Source: Acidobacteriota bacterium
GTDB taxonomy: Bacteria > Acidobacteriota > Terriglobia > Acidiferrales > UBA7541
Direction of reading: 5' to 3'
NCBI GenBank assembly: GCA_021788095.1
Contig: JAJYLB010000014.1
Location: 1-64,000, forward strand
Length of the DNA stretch: 64,000 nucleotides
Each line of letters opens with the position of its first letter. The stretch's first letter is position 1. The notes beneath the pieces are model-generated. The model was given only the letters and a program-made list of their open reading frames with translations, had not been told where the DNA came from and ran no database searches. Below are positions 36,825-44,110 of the stretch, piece after piece. Position numbers and translations under genes: made by a program.

Positions 36825-37145
36825 ATGCCGAAGCGCAAAGAACCAGAAGGCGGCGTTAAGGAATTAATCGAGTGCGCCGAGCGTGTTTTGAAAGAAGCTC
36901 AGGGGAAAAACGACGGCGCATTGTCACTGCGGGCGCTAGCGGAATTGCGCGAGTTGCATCTGGCAAAAGCGCAGATAGAGATGGGCCTGGACGCGCAAAA
37001 GGCGCTGCGGCAGATCGCCGACGATCAACTAATCGAGGAAGTGCGCCGGCGCGGACTAACGGTCGAGCAAAAAGTTACCTGGAACGTTGTCCACGACGCG
37101 ACGAAGCCTGCGTTGCCTGAGACGGGGACAGAGAATCATGGGTGA
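36825..37145 (+). CDS. Small helical protein upstream of terminase (possible small terminase subunit)
   Basis: 106 residues from ATG 36825, with GGGAGGTGGCG upstream. Highly helical and charged: KELIECAERVLKEAQGKN and LRALAELRELHLAKAQIEMG. No clear helix-turn-helix. Its location, overlapping the large terminase start by eight bases, suggests a small terminase subunit or packaging accessory, but sequence alone does not show it. Confidence 0.5.
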   Translation: MPKRKEPEGGVKELIECAERVLKEAQGKNDGALSLRALAELRELHLAKAQIEMGLDAQKALRQIADDQLIEEVRRRGLTVEQKVTWNVVHDATKPALPETGTENHG

Positions 37146-38511
37146 TTTGACTGTAACGCTCCACTTCCGAGAGCTTCACGAAAAGCAGCGTCTATTCGTG
37201 GAATCTCCCGCGAAGCGAAAGATTGTGCGCGCCGGCCGGCGCGGAGGAAAGACCGTGGCGGCGGCTTACCTTGCGGCCAATCGGTTCCTGGCCGGCGAAC
37301 GCGTTCTGTATGCGGCTCCGGTCAGCGACCAAATCGAGCACTTCTGGAGGGAAACTGTTCGCATCTTCGCTGAGGCCGTGTCTCTCGGCATCTTGAAGAA
37401 AAACGAGAGCGAACACTTCGTCGAACGGCCAGGCACAACGAATCGAATCCGGGCCAAAACGGCATGGAATGCCGACACGTTGCGCGGCGATTTCGCGGAC
37501 TTGCTGATTTTGGACGAATGGCAGTTGATGAACGAAACCGCTTGGGGCGAAGTTGGCGCGCCGATGCTGGCCGACCGGAACGGCGACGCTGTTTTTATTT
37601 ATACCCCAGCGAGTTTGCGTTCCCGCTCGACTTCGAAGGCAGTGGACAAATTGCACGCTGCGAAGTTGTACGAGCGAGCGAAAAACGATTCCCGATGGCT
37701 GGCCCTACACTGGACCTCGCACGACAACCCCTTTATCAGTCGCCAGGCGCTCGACGAACTGGCTGTCGATATGACGGCCTTGAGCTACAAACAAGAAATC
37801 GAGGCGCAGGACGTGCAGGAAGTGCCGGGCGCGTTGTGGAAACGCGCGTTGATCGAGGAAACGCGTGTGGCTACGATCCCCACGGTCATTCGTCGGATTG
37901 TTGTCGGCGTCGATCCCAGCGGCTCGACCGTAACCGAATGCGGGATTGTTGGCGTGGGAATCGGTGAGGATGGGCACTTGTACGTCATGGCCGATGCCTC
38001 CCGCCGCGCGGCGACGCCAATGACGTGGGCAGAGTCGGCAGTAAATCTCTACCACCTACTGAAAGCCGACCGGATCGTTGCGGAGCAAAACTTCGGGGGC
38101 TACATGGTCCGGGCAACGATCACGACGGTCGATTCGAACGTGCCGATCCTCGAAACGGTTTCCAGCCGTGGGAAGCTGGTGCGGGCCGAGCCAATCGCCG
38201 CCCGGTTTGAGCGGGGCGAGGCTCATATCGTCGGCGAACTGGCAGAACTTGAAGACGAAATGTGTTCGTACACGGGCGACGCCGGCCGCAGCCCGAACCG
38301 GCTCGACGCGATGGTGTTCGCGGCCACCGAACTCACGCAGAACGCGATGGGAATCACCGCATACTACAAACGCGAATTCATTCGGGGGACAGATGCGAAA
38401 GCCGCCCTGCCCGCGTCCAGCGCGCGACCGGCCGAAACGCCACCGCCAGTTTCGACGGCGGACCGGCAGGCGTGGACGAGAGAGGTCTTCAACCGCCTGA
38501 GACGTAAATGA
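37138..38511 (+). CDS. terL: Phage terminase large subunit
   Basis: DNA-packaging ATPase/nuclease, 457 residues. ATPase Walker A is RAGRRGGKT (31-39), Walker B LLILDEW near 123-129; the RNase H-like nuclease begins VVGVDPSGST near 254-263 and has further acidic positions (VAEQNFGG near 315 and SPNRLDAMVFA near 384-394). ATG 37138 lies inside the end of the previous gene. No portal, protease or capsid gene follows, which is unusual for a prophage. Confidence 0.85.
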   Translation: MGDLTVTLHFRELHEKQRLFVESPAKRKIVRAGRRGGKTVAAAYLAANRFLAGERVLYAAPVSDQIEHFWRETVRIFAEAVSLGILKKNESEHFVERPGTTNRIRAKTAWNADTLRGDFADLLILDEWQLMNETAWGEVGAPMLADRNGDAVFIYTPASLRSRSTSKAVDKLHAAKLYERAKNDSRWLALHWTSHDNPFISRQALDELAVDMTALSYKQEIEAQDVQEVPGALWKRALIEETRVATIPTVIRRIVVGVDPSGSTVTECGIVGVGIGEDGHLYVMADASRRAATPMTWAESAVNLYHLLKADRIVAEQNFGGYMVRATITTVDSNVPILETVSSRGKLVRAEPIAARFERGEAHIVGELAELEDEMCSYTGDAGRSPNRLDAMVFAATELTQNAMGITAYYKREFIRGTDAKAALPASSARPAETPPPVSTADRQAWTREVFNRLRRK

Positions 38512-38588
38512 TTTTGTTCACCGTGCAGTCCGTTGTAAAATGCCCCTAGAAACCCCGCCCAATTTCCCCGCCCAAATAGGAGCATCCG

Positions 38589-39398
38589 ATGGAGATCAAC
38601 GCAGCAGCTATTGAAGTTCTTCAACACCGTACTGACGTGACCAGTGATCCTGTCCTGCGCAGGGAGCGGCAACGTTTTGTCGATTCTCTCAGAAAAAAGT
38701 TTTATATCCCGAATGCCGAGCGCGTCGATTTTTCGGATTTCTATGTTTCTCTCGAACGGTCGCGCAAGTCGCTCGCGGCAGTGAAAGCGAGCGTGGACAA
38801 TCTCGAAAAATCGCACCGTCCCTTTGCTGCCGCTCAGGTTGCAACCGCTGGCCGGCGCGACATTCGCGCCAATCGCGCTGACGAAGTTCCCACGATGGAC
38901 ACGCGGCGCGGCACGTTCAGGCCAGAAGCCATCGTTCAGGGCGAAGTGAAGCCGGGAGAATCTGGTTTGCAGGCCGCGCTCGTGAGGATGCGGCAGGAAT
39001 CAGAAGACGCCAAACTGCGGAACACACAGTCTGAATGGACGCCAGCGAATCCACTTCACCCAGACGGTCGCGCGAACGTGGAGGACATGCGCGGTCCCGA
39101 TCCCCACGTCGAGAAGATGAAGAAAGAACAAGAATTCATCGTCAAAGTGGGCGAGTCGAGCTTGCAGTGCAAAAAGTGCGCCGTGACGTTCTGGCGTAAG
39201 CAATTCGGTCCCACTCCGTTCCAACAGGCCCAAGAACATCTCCGGCGGTTCCATGCTGACCAGAGAATCCCCGGCGATGCGGGCGAGACTTTCGGTAGCT
39301 CTGAAATTCTGAAGGTCATGCGAGTCGAAAACAGGCTGGTCGGCAAGGATGCCGAACGCGCGGTCGCGCTCGCGAAAGGCGCGTTCGTTGAGAATTGA
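38589..39398 (+). CDS. Hypothetical element protein with C2H2-like zinc site
   Basis: 269 residues from ATG 38589. Mostly helical and charged; the part near 190-220 has QCKKCAVTFW and, further on, HLRRFHAD, a plausible C2-H2 zinc-binding pair. Not recognised as a structural phage protein. It follows terL by 77 bases on the same strand. After the stop, TTCGTCGC-TGCT-CGCGGCGAA could form a weak hairpin. Confidence 0.6.
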   Translation: MEINAAAIEVLQHRTDVTSDPVLRRERQRFVDSLRKKFYIPNAERVDFSDFYVSLERSRKSLAAVKASVDNLEKSHRPFAAAQVATAGRRDIRANRADEVPTMDTRRGTFRPEAIVQGEVKPGESGLQAALVRMRQESEDAKLRNTQSEWTPANPLHPDGRANVEDMRGPDPHVEKMKKEQEFIVKVGESSLQCKKCAVTFWRKQFGPTPFQQAQEHLRRFHADQRIPGDAGETFGSSEILKVMRVENRLVGKDAERAVALAKGAFVEN

Positions 39399-39555
39399 TT
39401 TTCGTCGCTGCTCGCGGCGAAACAGGGGCGTCTCCATCCGACCCCTGGCTCCTCCGCAACGTGGCCGCGTTCGGTTGCTCCTCCGGGCGCGGCCATCCTT
39501 TCGTAAATTTTGAATTCCCACTTGACCCTGACGTGCAGCCAACTTCGATCTGCCC

Positions 39556-39590
39556 TTGACTTTTGTCTATATAAGTAGTTATATAAAGGC
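39556..39590 (+). promoter_or_regulatory. Promoter with palindromic operator for the toxin-antitoxin pair
   Basis: -35 TTGACT (39556-39561), 17-base spacer, -10 TTATAT (39579-39584). A perfect inverted repeat TATATAA-GTAG-TTATATA (39568-39585) covers the spacer and -10, a natural place for the antitoxin to repress. The GTG start at 39591 leaves almost no 5' leader, so the mRNA may be leaderless. Confidence 0.65.
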
Positions 39591-39962
39591 GTGACAAGCG
39601 AAGGCTCCAAGAGTCGGATCAAATGGGAAGGCGATTCCCTCGAAGAAATTAGATCATGGCCCAAGGACATCAGAGAGAACATCGGGGGTGACCTGGATCG
39701 ACTTGAACGTAATGAGGAGCCGCTGGATTTCCGACCGATGGGCAGGAGCCTGCCAGGCGTCAGTGAACTGAGAGACCGGGACGAAGATTTCTGGTACAGG
39801 CTTTTCTATTGGTTTCACGCCGGGTGGATTTACGTGCTGCATTGCTTCAGGAAGAAAACGAACCAGACTTCACGCGGGGATTTGGAAATAGCTCGGCAGC
39901 GCATGAAAGCCGTCAAGCAGCGAAACGACACTCCGGCGGAAAGGGAGGGGAAAAGTGCATAG
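39591..39962 (+). CDS. RelE/HigB-like (Gp49 family) toxin
   Basis: 123 residues from GTG 39591. SLEEIRSWPKDIRENIGGDL and DRLERNEEPLDFRPMG are followed by GVSELRDRDEDFWYRLFYWF and VYVLHCFRKKT-like strands, the Gp49/HigB-type mRNA interferase fold with its basic C-terminal motif. Toxin first, then antitoxin, is the HigBA order. It overlaps the antitoxin start by eight bases. Confidence 0.8.
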   Translation: MTSEGSKSRIKWEGDSLEEIRSWPKDIRENIGGDLDRLERNEEPLDFRPMGRSLPGVSELRDRDEDFWYRLFYWFHAGWIYVLHCFRKKTNQTSRGDLEIARQRMKAVKQRNDTPAEREGKSA

Positions 39963-40245
39963 AGAGCGAAACGTGTTCGACGATTTGGGATTCTCGCGCG
40001 AAGAGGCATCGGAACTGTCGGCGAAAGCGCGCCTGTGCTCCGAAATTGTCCGCTACGCGAGGGGGCATTATTCGCAAGCGGAGTTGGTGAAAATTTTGGG
40101 CGAGACGCAACCGCGAATCAGCGATTTGATGCGGGGCAAAATCTCGAAATTCAGTCTGGACAAACTCTTCGCCTACGCGGAAAACCTGCACATGAATCCC
40201 GAGATTCGAGTGCACCGTCCGGTTAAGGTGCTTGCCGTTGGGTGA
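39955..40245 (+). CDS. HigA-like XRE-family antitoxin
   Basis: 96 residues from GTG 39955, with GGGAGGGG upstream. ARGHYSQAELVKILGETQPR then ISDLMRGKISKFSLDKLFAY is a Cro/C1-type helix-turn-helix. It neutralises the upstream toxin and would bind the palindrome at 39568. Length fits short HigA proteins. Confidence 0.82.
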   Translation: MHRERNVFDDLGFSREEASELSAKARLCSEIVRYARGHYSQAELVKILGETQPRISDLMRGKISKFSLDKLFAYAENLHMNPEIRVHRPVKVLAVG

Positions 40246-40285
40246 TAAATCTGGCGGGGCGGCCGCTGCTTCCACGCAGAGGCCG

Positions 40286-40858
40286 CTACCTGAACGACTT
40301 CAGCCCGCTTCCAAAATACGAACTCCCCTGCCCCGGCGACCCGCTGGCAATGTTCACCTGCTCGATCCGGTGACGCTCCGCGTTCTGCTCCCGCTGCACG
40401 AGGATGGATTCCCTGATGCGATCTGGCTTGCGCCGTGGCCGCCGATCCGGCACGCCCCTGCGGTTTCCTCCACCAGACTGCCCCGGCCGCCACTGGCGCG
40501 GTGCCAGGTAGCGGTCAAGGTTCGCCCTACTGCGCTCCAAGGATTCGGGCAAATACCATGGGCGCGAGACGTGGCCCGGCTTGTGGTGGGCGTGGCGGTA
40601 CGATACCCACCGCGAGATGGCCAGCCGGCGACAAGCTCCCCAAGGCAGCCGGCCAGAGTTTCCGTCCCGCATCTCGCGCCAGAGCTTGCCGAGCGCGTGA
40701 TGACAGCAGAGCGGGCAAGCTCCCGGCCACAAGGCGCGAGCATACGCGGCTTCGCTTTCAAGCCAAGCGGCGCGGCGTCCCCGTGGACGCTGGCGCGTTT
40801 CTGTGGCATGGATAGAGGGATTCATCATGTCGCTCTCGTTGCGTGGCTCTGAAAGCAT
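40286..40858 (-). CDS. Hypothetical basic protein near attR
   Basis: 190 residues at most; ATG-ATG codons at 40828-40825 give an alternative start. Tryptophan- and arginine-rich with CPLCCHHALGKLWREM, possibly a zinc knuckle, followed by KPGHVSRPWYLPESLERSRA. The other strand is also open over most of the span, so coding on this strand rests on the more protein-like composition. No family recognised. Confidence 0.4.
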   Translation of the reverse strand: MLSEPRNESDMMNPSIHATETRQRPRGRRAAWLESEAAYARALWPGACPLCCHHALGKLWREMRDGNSGRLPWGACRRLAISRWVSYRHAHHKPGHVSRPWYLPESLERSRANLDRYLAPRQWRPGQSGGGNRRGVPDRRPRRKPDRIRESILVQREQNAERHRIEQVNIASGSPGQGSSYFGSGLKSFR

Positions 40859-41090
40859 TGTACGGCGAATTGGTAGCGGCGTCGCATGGACTTGACGCGC
40901 GCGCCCGCCCGAGCGGCGGAAAACTTTGTGCCGTGGTTTGTGTCGTAACTACCCTTGGGACGCCGGGGAATCGCCTGTCATCGCGTGTCCGCGTGTGGCG
41001 GCGAAGATGGCGTGAAATCCGGCTTAACCCAAAGCGATGTTGGACGCTTGCGGCATTCGCTGTCTTTCGCTGTCAACGTTGGTTTGAGAA

Positions 41091-41136
41091 CTCCGGAACC
41101 AGAGGTCGGGCGTTCAAATCGCCCCAGGCGCGCCAT
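41091..41136. other. attR: 46-bp direct repeat of the tRNA-Arg 3' end
   Basis: Perfect copy of 33669-33714. It closes the 7.4 kb element. The base sequence to its left has no cloverleaf 5' half, so this copy is not a tRNA gene. Confidence 0.9.
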
Positions 41137-41662
41137 CATTCCAATGGTTGGGCGGGTAACTCTTGAGGTAGCCGCTCGACTCACGCAGGATTCTTCTCGT
41201 ATTCTCGGATGAGTGCCCTTGGCCGCGAACTCCGGGTTCCTCCAACCACTCCTTATGGCCCGCCATAAGCCATCTTTCGAGCGTTCCCGTCTTCACCACG
41301 AGAAAGTTCGCAGCGTCTTTCCGCGCTAGGTCAACAAGGACGCAATAATCGTTTACGGCCTTCCGCTTGAAGACCGGGGCGCGCCAATCCCCCGACGCAG
41401 CGTTCCACTGCCAGTCCGTCCCGCCCAACTTGGTCTTCACGCGGATGTGCACCGTTCTCCGCCGGTCCGTGGCGAGGATGTCGAATCCAGGCGCATTCTT
41501 GGGGACCAGGGCAGCCAACACCCCCCGCCTCAACAGCTCGCCCATTACCAAGTACTCGCCGGCGCTGCCGACGATTGATGTCAGGCCCCTCTTCGCGGTT
41601 TGTACCCGGCTCATATTTGGCCCCCCGGCGGCCTCGCTCTTGCGGTCTCGGTTGCGTTGCAT
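41114..41662 (-). CDS. PD-(D/E)XK-like nuclease-fold protein overlapping attR
   Basis: 182 residues. LTSIVGSAGEYLVMGELLRR and APGFDILATD followed by VHIRVKTK match the acidic and E/Q-x-K pattern of small restriction-endonuclease-like proteins (here the second acidic position is His-x-x-Val-Lys, so activity is doubtful). The last six residues (GAPGAI) and the stop are encoded by attR sequence, read antisense to the tRNA. It lies outside the 7.4 kb element and may belong to an older one. Confidence 0.6.
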   Translation of the reverse strand: MQRNRDRKSEAAGGPNMSRVQTAKRGLTSIVGSAGEYLVMGELLRRGVLAALVPKNAPGFDILATDRRRTVHIRVKTKLGGTDWQWNAASGDWRAPVFKRKAVNDYCVLVDLARKDAANFLVVKTGTLERWLMAGHKEWLEEPGVRGQGHSSENTRRILRESSGYLKSYPPNHWNDGAPGAI

Positions 41663-41898
41663 TTTACCGAAAAAAGGCGGCCCCTGCGGAGCCCCTCGTC
41701 GCGCCGCCTGCCGAGGCTATGGAGCCAGAGCCCAACCAGGTAAATCAGGTGTCATCTTGGGGAACGCAGTGTCCGACCCGGGGCCGATGTGGGAATAATT
41801 TGGGAACAAAACCCATCAAGAACGGCCCAATTTCGGGCCTGTGGCATTTTGCAAGGGCAAGACACGCGGCAGCTTAGAGAATTGACTTTCACAACACT

Positions 41899-42136
41899 GG
41901 AACCAGAGGTTGGGCGTTTCCCGAAAGAAGGCTTCGGGACAGGCGCCTCGCCCCAGGCGCGCCATTCCCTTTAGAATAAATCCAAGAAAACAAGGGATCG
42001 AGGAGGTGACCGCTGATGCCAAGACCAGCACTCATACGGTCGATTTCCCTGGCAAGGGAAGTTCTCTTGCTCGGCCAAACACTTGGCGATGAGCTTTGGT
42101 TGGAGGGGACCCTTGGAGGGTCACGCCAGGGTCCAT
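41899..42136 (+). repeat. tRNA-Arg-derived repeat, copy A
   Basis: Begins with the tRNA-Arg 3' sequence (GGAACCAGAGGTTGGGCGTT), but the T-loop is replaced by 30 bases containing a hairpin (TCCCGAA...TTCGGGA), then resumes CGCCCCAGGCGCGCCA (41949-41964). About 170 further bases match copy B at 55745, including TCCAAGAAAACAAGGGATCG, an AGGAGGTGAC ribosome-binding-like block and the palindrome GACCCTTGGAGGGTC (42108-42122). A short frame (ATG 42016 to 42234, 72 codons) follows that block, but it is broken in copy B. Confidence 0.75.
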
Positions 42137-42281
42137 ACGCTCCGGCTCAAGGAGATGTCCCGAGAAAGTCGCCTTACCCGCAATACCGAGATCGAGGGGA
42201 TTCGTTGTGTGTCCTAGTGCGCCGGATGCTCTGAAGGCCCGCCTCCGTAGTGGGGCAGTTTGCCAGCCGACCCGGCGTCAC

Positions 42282-42404
42282 TAGAACCTATTGCAAGACC
42301 TCCCTGGGGCGTGCTTCAGGGGCTGAAGCCCCTGATTTTTCGCCACTTTTACGGCACGGCTGAAGCCGTGCCCTCCGAAGACAGGGGTTTTGCAATGGCT
42401 TCTA
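42282..42404. mobile_element. MITE copy 3 with IS427-like terminal inverted repeats
   Basis: 119-bp element (42284-42402) flanked by TA within CTAG. Left end GAACCTATTGCAAGACCTCC, complement of right end GAAGCCATTGCAAAACCCC. Internal palindromes GGGGCTGAAGCCCC and ACGGCTGAAGCCGT. Opposite internal orientation relative to copies 1 and 2. Confidence 0.82.
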
Positions 42405-42949
42405 GCGTCTTCGCGAAAGGCGCCTAGACGCCGAATTCGCTCATCAGATCCTGGTGTGGCCGCCGTTCCAGCATCGAGCTAGTGCGCCCGAATTTCCCGA
42501 GCGCCTTGAACGACCGCAGGCAGGTGTCGCCCCGGCATTCTTGAACACCGCGTCCCGCACGGCGTCTCCAAACTTTCGCTTGTTGCGGTCGATCACCCCA
42601 CGCGCCCAAGCCTTTCGCCAAATCAACGTTGTAGAACCGGGGAGGCAGTTTGTGCAGCGCCTATCAGACAGCCTGCCGGCCTTTTGCCAGATTACTGGCA
42701 CAGGAACGCATAGCTCCGCTCTCAAGCGCGCTCACACTCCGGAGCGGAATTGCCTCGTGCCATGGTTCGCAGTTTAGCTTCATTCAATCCACTTCGACGG
42801 CGAGGATGTACGTGAGGCTCTGCCGCTTGGCGAGAAAGCTCGCAAATATGCCCCTAACAATGTCACTGTCATTTGGGTCGTTGATCGAGCCAGCGACATT
42901 TGTCACGGACTGTGCGCTTGCGGTTTTGCCCCCCAGTTTCCTGGCCCAG
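42405..42949. other. Gap without an intact gene; possible decayed coding sequence on the - strand
   Basis: Short - strand frames (42424-42621 and 42444-42725) carry protein-like pieces (KALGKFGRTSSMLERRPHQD and RKAWARGVIDRNKRKFGDAV) that could be halves of one gene joined by a frameshift. I cannot assign a family, and no intact start with a ribosome-binding site is seen. Confidence 0.35.
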
Positions 42950-43348
42950 CTAGCGGTCTAATTGAGGGAAAATTCGCAGGAGTTCGCCGGAGAGTTCCTG
43001 ATAGAGGCGCTCGGTGGCCACCACGCCATCTACGCCGCACGCGCGAGAAGCGATGCGTACGTCAGGACTGTCGTAAACGGAAAGAAAGATGATCCGTATG
43101 GTGGGATCCAGCTTGCGAAGTTGAGCGGCGAGCTCCAACCCGTCCATCCTCGGCATCAACCAGTCGGTCAAAACCAAATCGGGACGGAGGATCTTGACCT
43201 GATCGAGGGCTTCGCGGCCATCCCCGGCGGTGCCCACAACCTCAATGCCATTCCTTTGCTCGAGAAAGAGACAGATGGCGCGCCGTACCGCGGCAGAATC
43301 CTCAGCAACAATGGTTCGGATGCGTTCTCTGCTGCTGCTCCCTGTCAT
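42950..43348 (-). CDS. Stand-alone response-regulator receiver protein
   Basis: 132 residues, receiver domain only. Phospho-acceptor Asp62 in LVLTDWLMPRMDG, acidic pair near 15-17 (AEDS), Ser90 in IIFLS as the switch residue. The conserved lysine near the end is replaced: GVDGVVAT has Thr112 there, so signalling may be altered. CheY-like modulators have no output domain. Its promoter carries the shared palindrome at 43422-43437, 74 bases upstream of ATG. Confidence 0.85.
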   Translation of the reverse strand: MTGSSSRERIRTIVAEDSAAVRRAICLFLEQRNGIEVVGTAGDGREALDQVKILRPDLVLTDWLMPRMDGLELAAQLRKLDPTIRIIFLSVYDSPDVRIASRACGVDGVVATERLYQELSGELLRIFPQLDR

Positions 43349-43392
43349 CGTCCTGCCCCCGGCGTTCCGCCTTCAGGGAACAGGATAAACGA

Positions 43393-43437
43393 CGGAAAGA
43401 ACTAAGCCATAGAACAGAGTCCCTAGAACGTCCTAGG
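43393..43437 (-). promoter_or_regulatory. Shared palindrome-TTCCG promoter, receiver gene
   Basis: On the - strand: palindrome CCTAGGACGTTCTAGG (43437-43422), 24 bases, then TTCCG (43397-43393). A TAGTT block sits just before TTCCG as a -10 candidate. The same spacing occurs at 47580, 51347 and 53060. This is the best palindrome of the four (one mismatched pair). Confidence 0.6.
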
Positions 43438-43456
43438 AAAGGAGCGAGGGGAAGAG

Positions 43457-44110
43457 TCAGGGCTGCACGATGTTGTTGCGCATGGCGTAGTGGACAAGTT
43501 CAGTAATGGAATGGAGGTTGAGTTTGTGCATGATGTTTGCCCGGTGGGCTTCCACCGTTTTCAGGCTGATGTCCAGAGCGACCGCAACTTCCTTGTTGCT
43601 CTTGCCCTCCGCCAGGAGCTGGACAATTTGCCGTTCACGAGGGGTCAGACTGGGAAGCGAGGGTTCGGCGTTGGCAGCTTGTGCGCCATCGAGATAGCCC
43701 CTCAACAGCAACTCTTCCACCCGGGACGTAAACATGGGTTTGTGCTCTCGCAGGGTCTTGACTGCCCTTATCAGGTCTCCCCCGCCGTCGCTCTTCAGAA
43801 CGTAACCTCTGGCACCGGCCTCAAGCACTTCGCGCACGACCTGCTCGGATTCATGCATCGTTAAGATCAACACCTCAGTTTGCGGGAGCGCACGGACGAT
43901 CTCCCGGGTCGCCTCGAGCCCGTTCAGATCGGGCATAGCGATGTCCATCACGACCAAGTGTGGCTTGTACTCCTTCGCCTTCTGGACGGCTTCCCTTCCG
44001 TTGGACGCCTCGCAGCACACCTGAAAATCCGGCTGCGATTCCAACAGGGTACGCAGCCCCCGGCGCACAACCTCGTGGTCGTCCGCCACCAGGATCCTGG
44101 TCACGCTCAT
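43457..44110 (-). CDS. NarL/LuxR-family response regulator
   Basis: 217 residues. Receiver domain with Asp56 (VVMDIAMPDLNG) and a LuxR-type helix-turn-helix from about 150 (LTPRERQIVQLLAEGKSNKE, then VALDISLKTVEAHRANIMHK). DNA-binding output partner of the kinase whose gene overlaps it by four bases. It is the natural candidate to bind the palindromes found upstream of four nearby genes. Confidence 0.92.
   Translation of the reverse strand: MSVTRILVADDHEVVRRGLRTLLESQPDFQVCCEASNGREAVQKAKEYKPHLVVMDIAMPDLNGLEATREIVRALPQTEVLILTMHESEQVVREVLEAGARGYVLKSDGGGDLIRAVKTLREHKPMFTSRVEELLLRGYLDGAQAANAEPSLPSLTPRERQIVQLLAEGKSNKEVAVALDISLKTVEAHRANIMHKLNLHSITELVHYAMRNNIVQP

Noticed and set aside
40232..40852. 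206-codon + strand frame opposite the gene at 40286
   Set aside because: Less protein-like (Pro/Arg/Ser-rich) than the - strand frame and no ribosome-binding site, though the choice is not certain.
41091..41136. tRNA gene at attR
   Set aside because: Only the 3' portion is present; no D-arm or 5' acceptor strand upstream.
42016..42234. 72-codon gene after a strong ribosome-binding-like block in repeat A
   Set aside because: The same frame is disrupted in copy B while the nucleotide sequence is conserved, which points to non-protein constraint.
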